From: Campylobacterales bacterium
Lineage (GTDB): Bacteria > Campylobacterota > Campylobacteria > Campylobacterales > Sulfurovaceae
Assembly (NCBI GenBank): GCA_016937075.1
Contig: JAFGWQ010000117.1
Coordinates: 1-18,320 of the forward strand
Direction of reading: 5' to 3'
Length of the DNA stretch: 18,320 nucleotides
How positions within the stretch are numbered: position 1 is the first letter of the stretch; each line of letters begins with the position of its first letter. Below are positions 8,085 through 15,018 of this stretch, piece after piece. Under the pieces are notes generated by a model, which saw only the letters and a list, made by a program, of their open reading frames with translations, did no database searches and had not been told where the DNA came from. A program made the position numbers and the translations under genes.

Positions 8085-8174
8085 ATTTGAAGCTAAGCTT
8101 CAAATGAGGTCTTCAGCATATATCTCTCGCGACTAGTCGCTTTTTTGAGACCCCCATTTATTCAGAGGTCTCAA
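8085..8174. other. Palindrome-rich spacer upstream of the phoX-like gene
   Basis: Within the 140-nt spacer between regulator paralogue 2 and the phoX-like gene are three compact inverted repeats. These are a 9-bp stem ATTTGAAGC/GCTTCAAAT with loop TAA (8085-8105), the perfect palindrome GCGACTAGTCGC (8129-8140) followed by T6 on the + strand, and TTGAGACC/GGTCTCAA (8145-8152 with 8167-8174). AAATGAGGTCT (8102-8112) can also pair imperfectly with AGACCCCCATTT (8148-8159), which excludes the last stem. It could be a terminator or attenuator region, or a small mobile palindrome. I see no open frame in it. Confidence 0.45.
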
Positions 8175-8182
8175 TAATAAAC

Positions 8183-8872
8183 TCAAGAGAGCTTGTACCC
8201 TACGCCCCACACAGGAGTAAAATAATGTTTGCTATCCAGTGGATCTATTTTTTTCTTGAGACGATTGAGTGCTACATTGATAGTCTTATCATTGAAATTA
8301 CCGTCATCCTCCCATACTTCATCACGCAAAAAATTACGGCTTAGTGTTTGATGAGAGTTTTTGATAAAAGTGATGAGCAACTTAAATTCCAAATTTGTCA
8401 ATGAAACAGAAGAGTTGTCAACATTTAATTCTTGCTTTTGACAATCAAGAACCATATCTCTATAACGTAATTTATTATATTGCGTAATCCCGCTTCGTTT
8501 GAGTAATGCTTTGATACGGGCAACCAACTCTTGCGGTTTAAAAGGCTTGGTCATGTAATCATCGCCGCCAGATTCAAAACCATCCAAGATATCTTTGTCG
8601 CCGTTTTTTGCTGTCAAAAATATAACCGGTGTCTCATATCCTTTGGAACGTAAATATGATACAAACTGGCTGCCTTCCATATTAGGAAGGTTCCTGTCTA
8701 CTATCAAAAATGCAGGATTTTCTTCTTCAAGGAATTGCTCTACATATTCTGTAGATAAAAATCCCGTAGCCTTATATCCCTCTTTTGTCAGAATATACTC
8801 TATGAGCTCAAGCACATCTTGCTCGTCTTCTATGATAACTATTTCGATTTCGTTGGATCTATTTTTTTTCAT
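8183..8872 (-). CDS. PhoB/OmpR-type response regulator (paralogue 2, end of pst operon)
   Basis: Transcription regulator of 229 aa with receiver acidic pocket IEDEQD, phospho-acceptor D59 (FLIVDRNLP), T87 and K109 (TKPF). A winged-helix domain ends in WGVGYKLS. Its place, 26 nt after phoU in the pst operon, makes it the best candidate for the PhoB/PhosR-like activator of the Pho-type promoters in this window; this is inference from position. I prefer the ATG at 8872 over 8884 because GAGG lies six bases before it. No histidine kinase follows: the next gene is phoX-like. It is the closest relative in the window of the regulator at 3432-4118. Confidence 0.93.
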   Translation of the reverse strand: MKKNRSNEIEIVIIEDEQDVLELIEYILTKEGYKATGFLSTEYVEQFLEEENPAFLIVDRNLPNMEGSQFVSYLRSKGYETPVIFLTAKNGDKDILDGFESGGDDYMTKPFKPQELVARIKALLKRSGITQYNKLRYRDMVLDCQKQELNVDNSSVSLTNLEFKLLITFIKNSHQTLSRNFLRDEVWEDDGNFNDKTINVALNRLKKKIDPLDSKHYFTPVWGVGYKLS

Positions 8873-8898
8873 CGTAAACCTCATATGTTATAAGTTGA

Positions 8899-9561
8899 TC
8901 AATTACTGTGACAACTATCATATTGTAAATTTGCCATGCATGCTGCACGATCTGCTATTTTTTCTATTTTTCTAATAAGAGCAAGTGCTTGAAAATATTC
9001 CTGAGAAAGTTCTTTTGCGTTTAACATTTCAACAAAAAGATCTTTTTCTATAAGTGAATATATATCATCGGTCTTGCTCTCTTCCATATTTGCCTTGACA
9101 CACAAATCCTGTGCTACGTCTTTCTCTTCTTGCGCAAGCATAGACACGGCACATTTTAATGCAGCCAAACTTGCTTTTTGCAACAAAACAATATTAGTCA
9201 TTATAGCGCCTAAACGCAAATCGCCATCGGTTTTAACTGGGAAGTTTTTGAGAAAACTTTTAGTATTTGACGCTGCCCTTACATACTCATTTGTCATTTT
9301 TAGATAAGAAATTACATTTTTGAGATCTTTTGCTTCGGGAGCAAATAACGCCAAGGTAGCAACAATCTCTTGATCCACAATGCGAGCTTCATCTTTTATG
9401 CTTGCAAGACTATCTTTTGCTTCTTTAAACTTAGAGTAATCTCCACTTTTTAAGCCATCGTATATAACTTCATTGGCCTTAACTATTTTTTTTCCTATTA
9501 TTTTCATCATTTCATTGATGCTTATTAATTTCTCTTCATATTTTGTCAACATATCAACCAA
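8899..9561 (-). CDS. phoU: PhoU phosphate signalling protein
   Basis: A 220-residue all-helical protein of the PhoU family, which links PstSCAB transport to the phosphate two-component system and restrains uptake. Acidic helix segments such as KDEARIVDQEI (first repeat) and ESKTDDIYSLIEKDLF (second repeat) fit the two three-helix bundles that bind metal clusters. It follows pstB directly. The start is probably TTG at 9561, overlapping pstB by 8 nt, because GGAGG (inside the last pstB codons) lies five bases upstream. The ATG at 9552 is the alternative but is ten bases from that site. The regulator gene follows 26 nt later. Confidence 0.93.
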   Translation of the reverse strand: MVDMLTKYEEKLISINEMMKIIGKKIVKANEVIYDGLKSGDYSKFKEAKDSLASIKDEARIVDQEIVATLALFAPEAKDLKNVISYLKMTNEYVRAASNTKSFLKNFPVKTDGDLRLGAIMTNIVLLQKASLAALKCAVSMLAQEEKDVAQDLCVKANMEESKTDDIYSLIEKDLFVEMLNAKELSQEYFQALALIRKIEKIADRAACMANLQYDSCHSN

Positions 9562-10357
9562 ACCTCCCTGTAATATAGTCTTCTGTCTGTTTTACTTTTG
9601 GATTTAAAAATATAGTTTTTGTGTCACTATATTCAATGAGCTTGCCTAGATGAAAAAATGCCGTATAGTCACTCACCCTTGCTGCTTGCTGCATATTATG
9701 TGTGACTGTTATTATGGTAAAATCTTTTCTAAGTCTCAACATAAGTTCTTCTATCTTCTCTGTTGAGATAGGATCAAGTGCCGAAGTTGGCTCATCCATT
9801 AATATCACCTCTGGTTTAACTGCTATAGTTCTGGCGATACAAAGCCTTTGTTGCTGCCCGCCGCTAAGTCCTGTTCCCGGATGTTTTAGCATATCTTTGA
9901 CTTCATTCCAAAGACCGGCACTTCTAAGTGATGTCTCAACCAGCTCATCACATTGGGTTCCTTTTTTTACTATCCCGTGTTTTAGCGGCGCGTATGCTAT
10001 ATTTTCATATATTGATTTTGGAAATGGGTTTGGCTGCTGAAATACCATGCCGATCTTTTTACGCACACTTACCTCGTCCACATCATTGTCATATATATTT
10101 TTGCTATCTATGACGATCTGCCCATCTATCTTCACGTCGCTTATGAGGTCATTCATGCGGTTAAGGCATCTTAAAAAAGTTGACTTGCCGCAACCCGAAG
10201 GTCCTATCAGTGCTGTTATATTGTTTTTATAGATATCCATGGTGATGCCAAAAAGTGCCTGTTTTTGTCCATACCACAACTTGAGATCATCAGATATGAC
10301 CTTGACCTCTTGATTAATATTATCTTGTTCTTCTTTTAATTTTACGTTAAATTTCAT
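9554..10357 (-). CDS. pstB: Phosphate ABC transporter ATP-binding protein PstB
   Basis: ATPase subunit of the high-affinity phosphate importer, on the cytoplasmic face of the PstCA channel. From the start chosen here (267 aa) it has Walker A GPSGCGKST (52-60), Q-loop FQQPNPFP (from about 106), signature LSGGQ (164-168), Walker B VILMDEP (184-190), D-loop SALD (192-195) and H220. PstB-typical TFLRCLNRMNDL follows Walker A. The ATG at 10357 comes a few bases after the pstA stop. A GTG at 10369 in the same frame would overlap pstA by 7 nt and is also possible; neither has a strong ribosome site, so coupling to pstA is likely. Confidence 0.96.
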   Translation of the reverse strand: MKFNVKLKEEQDNINQEVKVISDDLKLWYGQKQALFGITMDIYKNNITALIGPSGCGKSTFLRCLNRMNDLISDVKIDGQIVIDSKNIYDNDVDEVSVRKKIGMVFQQPNPFPKSIYENIAYAPLKHGIVKKGTQCDELVETSLRSAGLWNEVKDMLKHPGTGLSGGQQQRLCIARTIAVKPEVILMDEPTSALDPISTEKIEELMLRLRKDFTIITVTHNMQQAARVSDYTAFFHLGKLIEYSDTKTIFLNPKVKQTEDYITGRFG

Positions 10358-10362
10358 ATTTT

Positions 10363-11529
10363 TTACCACTTTATTTCATATTTTTTTCTCATATAGATTG
10401 CTGCTGCATTCATAGTCAAAAGCACTCCTAAAAGTATTATAATAGCTCCACTTACTCTCTCCACATAAGCGCCTTCAGGCATGCCTGCCCATGTAAATAT
10501 TTGAGCCGGCATTACTGTCGCAGCCTGAGTAAAACTAGTTGGAATATCCGGAATGAAAGCGATCATACCTACGATGATAAGAGGCGCTGTCTCGCCCATA
10601 GCTCTAGCTATCCCTATAATAGAGCCTGTCAGGATACCAGGAAGTCCAAGTGGCAATACGTGATCTTTGACAACTTGTAGTTTGGTAAGTCCCAATGCAT
10701 AAGCAGCTTGACGCACACTGGCCGGTACACTTCTAAGTGCTGTTCGTCCGCTTACAATGATAACCGGCAAAGTCATAAGTGCCAAAGTCAAGCCACCCAC
10801 AAGTGCAGAAGACCTCGGAAGGCCAAAAAAGTTGATAAACACAGCCAGTCCCAATAGCCCAAACAAAATTGACGGTACTGCTGCGAGATTATTTATATTG
10901 ATCTCTATTATATGAGACAGCCTATCATCTTTTTTAAACTCTTCTAAGTAAATTGCACTCATAACTCCAATAGGAAATGCAAATGCTATACATACCACGA
11001 TAGTAAATATAGAGCCGACCACAGAAGATAAAAATCCGCTATTCTCAGGTATCTTAGAATCACCGGTAGTGAGAAAAACTGTATTAAATTTTTGATCTAT
11101 TTTGCCTTGCTTTTTCAATTCTTCTACGACTATTTTTTGCTCTTCACTTAGACTATTTTGGTGACCTTTAAGATATTGATCTACCTCGTCATCGGCCAAA
11201 ACCCATTCAGTTTGCACTTTATTCATCACCTGTGGGTTCAATTCTACATATTTTGGCATATCCCTATACCATGCACGGCTCACTAGCTCATAGTGATTTT
11301 CATCAATTGCATAAGAACTATCAGCTATGGTGTCTTTATTATAAGTTACAGGCAATTGTATGTACGTTTGCCTAAAAGAAGGTAAGCCTTTGCTAATAAT
11401 ATCTGTAAAAAAAATAACCAAAAAAGCTACAGAAACTAGCAATGCCGATATTGCAATGGATTTAAAAATCTTATCTGAAACATGCCGTCTCTTTAGTGTC
11501 GGGTCATAAAAAGGATTGTTATTATTCAT
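10363..11529 (-). CDS. pstA: Phosphate ABC transporter permease PstA with N-terminal extension
   Basis: Inner-membrane channel subunit of the Pst importer. At 388 aa it is about 100 residues longer than the common PstA. A first membrane helix (about 24-46) is followed by a soluble, probably periplasmic stretch rich in charged residues (about 50-160). This resembles the DUF3333 domain found on many proteobacterial PstA proteins. The permease domain then has several membrane helices and the ATPase-contact loop AAYALGLTKLQVVKDHVLP (EAA loop). The ATG at 11529 overlaps the pstC stop by four bases (ATGA), so translation is coupled. Confidence 0.95.
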   Translation of the reverse strand: MNNNNPFYDPTLKRRHVSDKIFKSIAISALLVSVAFLVIFFTDIISKGLPSFRQTYIQLPVTYNKDTIADSSYAIDENHYELVSRAWYRDMPKYVELNPQVMNKVQTEWVLADDEVDQYLKGHQNSLSEEQKIVVEELKKQGKIDQKFNTVFLTTGDSKIPENSGFLSSVVGSIFTIVVCIAFAFPIGVMSAIYLEEFKKDDRLSHIIEININNLAAVPSILFGLLGLAVFINFFGLPRSSALVGGLTLALMTLPVIIVSGRTALRSVPASVRQAAYALGLTKLQVVKDHVLPLGLPGILTGSIIGIARAMGETAPLIIVGMIAFIPDIPTSFTQAATVMPAQIFTWAGMPEGAYVERVSGAIIILLGVLLTMNAAAIYMRKKYEIKW

Positions 11530-12455
11530 AGATTACTCGATTTATATTTTTCTTTGAACATTCTGATTGTATAGACGCTGATTACATTTAATATAAGTGT
11601 AAATATAAATAACGCCAATCCAAGTGCAAATGCACTTAGTGTATCCGGTGAATTAAATTCACTATCCCCTGTCAATGCATCAACTATACGCACTGTCACT
11701 GTTGTCATGTCTTCAAGTGGATTGAAGCTCAAATTAGCTCTCACACCTGCTGCCATCACGACTATCATTGTTTCGCCTATAGCTCTGGAAATTCCCAGCA
11801 ATACAGCTGATATTATTCCTGGCATAGCAGCTGGCAAAACTATAAACTTTATAGTTTCAGATTTTGTCATGCCAAGTGCCAATGAACCTTTTCTCATATG
11901 ATCAGGTACGCTTGAGATGACATCATCGCTCATTGAAGCAATGATAGGTACTATCATGATACCCATCACAAGCCCAGATGCTAAAGCATTATTGAATGAC
12001 GCCTCTATACCAATTGACGCAAAGAGGTTTACGATAAATGGGGCTACAGTAATAGCTGCAAAAAATCCATACACAACCGTTGGGATACCTGCTAGTGTCT
12101 CAATAATAGGTTTTGCTATATCTCTTGTTTTGCGTGAAGCATACTCTGAGAGATAGACAGCTGTATATACACCTATGGGTACTGCAACTATGATGGCAAT
12201 AGTGGTTATTACCAAAGTACCTGTAAATATAGGTACTGCACCAAATTTTGAATTTTCAATACCCGGTGTCCATTCGGTACCAAACATAAAATAGACTATA
12301 CTTTTTAATTTAAAAAACTCAATCGCTTCAAAAAGAATGGATAAAAGTATCCCAAATGTAGTAAGTATAGTAATAGCAGTAGCTACTATAAGAGCATACT
12401 CGATGAGTTTCTCTGCTATGGCTCTTCTTTTATTGTCCTCTGTTAATGTTGACAT
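11526..12455 (-). CDS. pstC: Phosphate ABC transporter permease PstC
   Basis: Inner-membrane channel partner of PstA, 309 aa. It has a first helix at about 18-45, then the WTPGIENSKFGAVPIFTGTL segment typical of PstC, and further membrane helices. The EAA-type loop GSLALGMTKSETIKFIVLPAAMPG contacts PstB. It starts 8 nt after pstS1, with AAGAG just upstream, and ends in an ATGA overlap with pstA. The gene order pstS-C-A-B-phoU is the standard one. Confidence 0.95.
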   Translation of the reverse strand: MSTLTEDNKRRAIAEKLIEYALIVATAITILTTFGILLSILFEAIEFFKLKSIVYFMFGTEWTPGIENSKFGAVPIFTGTLVITTIAIIVAVPIGVYTAVYLSEYASRKTRDIAKPIIETLAGIPTVVYGFFAAITVAPFIVNLFASIGIEASFNNALASGLVMGIMIVPIIASMSDDVISSVPDHMRKGSLALGMTKSETIKFIVLPAAMPGIISAVLLGISRAIGETMIVVMAAGVRANLSFNPLEDMTTVTVRIVDALTGDSEFNSPDTLSAFALGLALFIFTLILNVISVYTIRMFKEKYKSSNL

Positions 12456-12463
12456 ATCTGCTC

Positions 12464-13540
12464 TTATTTAAGCTCGCCGGCTATTAATGGTTTTTTAGCT
12501 TTGACATCCGCTATCATGGCTTCTAATTTATCTTTTGACATAGGTACAAGTCCAAGTTTTTTTAGATTTCCTCTTTCACCTATCATCTTCTCACTCATAA
12601 ATAGGTCTATATATTTATCGATAGCCGGAACTGTAGCTCTTCTATCATTTTTCACATAGAAAAATAGACTTCTGCTGATTGGATATCTACCCTCAGCAAT
12701 AGTAGCAGGTGTTGGGGCTGCGCCATCGACTTGGGCAGCAATGATTTTATCACTATTCTCTTCTAGGAAACCATAACCAAATACACCGATAGCATTTTTA
12801 TCTTTTGTCAACTTTTGAACGATAAGGTTATCATTTTCACCACTTTCTACATATACGCCATCAGTTCTAATACTTTTAAATTTATCCAAACCATTTGCTT
12901 TGTAGAGATCTTTATATCCCTTGTCCACTACATGCTCTACAACCATCTCTTCGAAGCTGTCTCTTGTGCCTGAACTTTTTGGCGGTCCATAGACGATGAT
13001 CGGTTTATTTGGTAAGCTTGCATCTATCTCATTCCAATTTTTATATGGATTGTCTATCACGCTCTTGCCATCTTTTGACGGAACTTTAGCAGCTACAGCC
13101 ATAAAGATTTGCTCTCTAGTAAGTTTCATAGGTGTAGCACTTTTGTCTTGAGCAAGCACTATACCGTCATATCCGATTTGGGCCTGCGTGATATTTGTGA
13201 TACCGTTTTTCTCACACTCAGCAAACTCTTTTGCTTTCATTTGACGTGAAGCATTGGTGATATCCGGAGCATCTTTGGAAGCACAAAACATCTTCATGCC
13301 TCCGCCTGTTCCTGTTGACTCAACTACGGGAGTCGGTACTCCACTAGTTGCTCCAAGCTCTTCGGCTACTGCTGAAGCGAATGGATATACCGTTGAACTT
13401 CCTACCATTTTTATCTGATTTTTAGATTTTTGAGAAGATGTAGTGTTTGTAGTATTGGTATCTTGAGCTGAATTGCTACCACAACCAACAAATATTAATG
13501 TACCAATAGTTGCTAAACTTAAAAGAGATTTTTTCATCAT
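12464..13540 (-). CDS. pstS: Phosphate-binding protein PstS, lipoprotein form
   Basis: Periplasmic receptor that delivers phosphate to PstCA. The 358-residue precursor has a lipoprotein signal ending at C20 (IFVGC), so the mature protein is probably lipid-anchored, with a Ser/Thr/Asn-rich linker to about residue 43. Phosphate-site motifs are MVGSSTVYPFASAVAEELGA, STGTGGGMKMFC and PKSSGTRDSFEEMV. The ATG at 13540 has AAGGA at good spacing; an ATG follows directly and could be used. It heads the pstSCAB-phoU-regulator operon, with a Pho-type promoter of five half-sites. It is strongly similar to the second PstS at 13718-14752, which lacks the lipobox. Confidence 0.96.
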   Translation of the reverse strand: MMKKSLLSLATIGTLIFVGCGSNSAQDTNTTNTTSSQKSKNQIKMVGSSTVYPFASAVAEELGATSGVPTPVVESTGTGGGMKMFCASKDAPDITNASRQMKAKEFAECEKNGITNITQAQIGYDGIVLAQDKSATPMKLTREQIFMAVAAKVPSKDGKSVIDNPYKNWNEIDASLPNKPIIVYGPPKSSGTRDSFEEMVVEHVVDKGYKDLYKANGLDKFKSIRTDGVYVESGENDNLIVQKLTKDKNAIGVFGYGFLEENSDKIIAAQVDGAAPTPATIAEGRYPISRSLFFYVKNDRRATVPAIDKYIDLFMSEKMIGERGNLKKLGLVPMSKDKLEAMIADVKAKKPLIAGELK

Positions 13541-13567
13541 TATGTCCTTCGTTATTTTGATGTGGAC

Positions 13568-13637
13568 ATTTTAAAAGAATTTGATTACAAAATGATTACA
13601 AATTAATTACATAAATATTACAAAAAAGTTACAAAAA
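13568..13637 (-). promoter_or_regulatory. pst operon promoter with five tandem Pho-box half-sites
   Basis: On the + strand five consecutive 11-nt units start at 13583, 13594, 13605, 13616 and 13627: GATTACAAAAT, GATTACAAATT, AATTACATAAA, TATTACAAAAA and AGTTACAAAAA. The TTAC core recurs exactly every 11 nt. On the coding strand the repeats read TTTGTAAT. The -10 hexamer TAAAAT is at 13573-13568, 12 positions from the nearest core, so the array covers the -35 region as in E. coli Pho promoters. Predicted leader is about 20 nt. Confidence 0.75.
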
Positions 13638-13669
13638 AAATTATGTTCTATCATATGATACATGGTTAC

Positions 13670-13703
13670 TATAAAAGGCTTATCCGTCAACAAGCCTTTT
13701 ATA
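13670..13703 (-). terminator. Terminator after the second pstS
   Basis: A perfect 12-bp inverted repeat, TATAAAAGGCTT (13670-13681) and AAGCCTTTTATA (13692-13703), with a 10-nt loop. It begins 15 nt past the stop of the minus-strand pstS2. Read on that strand the right arm carries a T-run after GCC. It separates pstS2 from the pst operon promoter. Confidence 0.6.
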
Positions 13704-13717
13704 AAATTTTGTAAATA

Positions 13718-14752
13718 TTATTTTGTCATCAAATCAAGATTTGTAAGCTTTTTGTGTGAAAGTACATTTTTTATAGATGCTGCTCTGGTTGTTTTTGACA
13801 AAGGAATAAGGCCAAGTCTTTTTAGATTTCCTCTTTCTCCTATCATTTTGTCATTCATAAACATTGCTGCATATTTATCAATAGCCGGCACTGCTGCTCT
13901 GTGGCTGTTTTTGATATAAAATCTCAAACTTCTACTGATTGGATATTTACCGCTCGCAATCAAAGCTGGAGTCGGTTCTGCACCATCAATATTAGTACCA
14001 ATGATTTTGTTTTTATTTTCCTCTAAAAAACTATATCCAAATACGCCAAAAGCATTTTTGTTTTTAGTGAGTTTTTGAACGATCAGATTATCATTTTCGC
14101 CACTGTCTATCCATACACCGTCTGTTCTAATTTTGCTATATTTTTTAAGTCCGGCACCATGATAAAGACCTTTAAGTTCACCTTCTTCTGTAAAATGCTG
14201 CATAACCATCTCTTCGAAACTGTCTCTAGTGCCTGAACTTTTTGGCGGTCCATAAACCATGATTGGTTTATTTGGAAGAGCCGGATTGATTTGATTCCAT
14301 GTTGTGTATGGATTTTTTATAACGCTTTTGCCGTCGCTTGATGGAACATCAGCTGCAACTGCCATAAACAGCTCTTTTCTTGTAAGTGAGATGGGCTTAT
14401 TGGCTTTCGTTTGAGCAAAAACTATACCATCATAACCGATGAGTGCTTCTGTAATATCAGTTACACCGTTTTGTTTACACATGGCAAATTCTTTTGTCTT
14501 CATTCTACGGCTTGCATTTGTGATATCTGGTGTATCCATTCCGTCTCCTGCACAAAACATTTTCATACCGCCACCGGTTCCTGTTGATTCGACTACCGGA
14601 GTCGGCACCCCGCCTGTAGCTCCAAGCTCTTCGGCTACTGCTGAAGCGAATGGATATACTGTTGAACTTCCTACCATTTTTATCTGATCTCTCGCTTGGC
14701 CGGCTACTGTTAGAAGTGCCATAAGTGTAAGGCTCATTGTTGTTTTTTTCAT
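13718..14752 (-). CDS. pstS: Second phosphate-binding protein PstS, soluble secreted form
   Basis: A 344-residue paralogue of the PstS encoded next door. Its signal peptide is MKKTTMSLTLMALLTVAGQA with a type I cleavage site before RDQIKMV, and there is no lipobox cysteine, so the mature form should be free in the periplasm. Binding motifs are the same: MVGSSTVYPFASAVAEELGA, STGTGGGMKMFC and PKSSGTRDSFEEMV. The C-terminus differs and is longer by a Lys-rich tail. It has its own Pho-type promoter and a strong terminator, so it is expressed separately from pstSCAB. It may present phosphate to the same PstCA channel, supply a different affinity, or act as a spare; the sequence does not decide. 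Confidence 0.94.
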   Translation of the reverse strand: MKKTTMSLTLMALLTVAGQARDQIKMVGSSTVYPFASAVAEELGATGGVPTPVVESTGTGGGMKMFCAGDGMDTPDITNASRRMKTKEFAMCKQNGVTDITEALIGYDGIVFAQTKANKPISLTRKELFMAVAADVPSSDGKSVIKNPYTTWNQINPALPNKPIMVYGPPKSSGTRDSFEEMVMQHFTEEGELKGLYHGAGLKKYSKIRTDGVWIDSGENDNLIVQKLTKNKNAFGVFGYSFLEENKNKIIGTNIDGAEPTPALIASGKYPISRSLRFYIKNSHRAAVPAIDKYAAMFMNDKMIGERGNLKRLGLIPLSKTTRAASIKNVLSHKKLTNLDLMTK

Positions 14753-14784
14753 ATTTCCTACCTTGTATAAAATTTGTACCGATA

Positions 14785-14843
14785 ATTTTATATTGATTTA
14801 ATAACTAAATAGAAACAAATAGGTTACAGTATGGTTACAGATT
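14785..14843 (-). promoter_or_regulatory. Pho-type promoter of the second pstS
   Basis: On the coding strand CTGTAAC-CATA-CTGTAAC is a near-copy of the E. coli Pho box (two 7-mers with a 4-nt spacer). Two weaker half-sites, TTGTTTC and TAGTTAT, continue in the same 11-nt register. + strand cores are TAAC 14802, AAAC 14813, TTAC 14824 and TTAC 14835. The -10 hexamer TAAAAT is at 14790-14785, again 12 positions from the nearest core. Predicted leader is about 26 nt. Confidence 0.72.
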
Positions 14844-15018
14844 AGTTAGTAGTTAGATAGTTGACGGTTACGTGAAGTTGGCATTCTGGGTTGTGGCGAG
14901 CTTATCGAACTATAAATAGGGCAAATATTTAATAAATCAAGCTCTTTTACTCTTCGAGAGACTCGGGGCTCGAGGCGAACAGGAAATTCTGCCTTCCGCC
15001 TTTTACCTTCATCCTTAT
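14844..15018. other. Non-coding spacer with inverted repeats, GC-richer than its surroundings
   Basis: The stretch between the pit stop and the pstS2 Pho box holds no supported gene. Next to the box are two exact TAGTTAG heptads (14843-14856) and a degenerate third. Further on (14951-15000) the sequence becomes GC-richer, with short inverted repeats such as CGAG-AGA-CTCG (14955-14965) and CTCG-GGGCT-CGAG (14962-14974). A reading frame crosses it on the minus strand but overlaps the end of pit and has no ribosome site. It may be a dispersed intergenic repeat. Confidence 0.4.

Noticed and set aside
8886..8915. Internal Pho-type promoter for regulator paralogue 2
   Set aside because: A single TTAC (8903) and a TATAAC are present, but the spacing is one base off and no second half-site is in register.
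8595..8975. A 126-codon plus-strand frame across regulator 2 and phoU
   Set aside because: Antisense to two well-supported genes, with no ribosome site and low-complexity Phe/Ser content.
13583..13637. CRISPR-like or other repeat array
   Set aside because: 11-nt units without spacers, positioned on a promoter with a matching -10, fit regulator half-sites instead.
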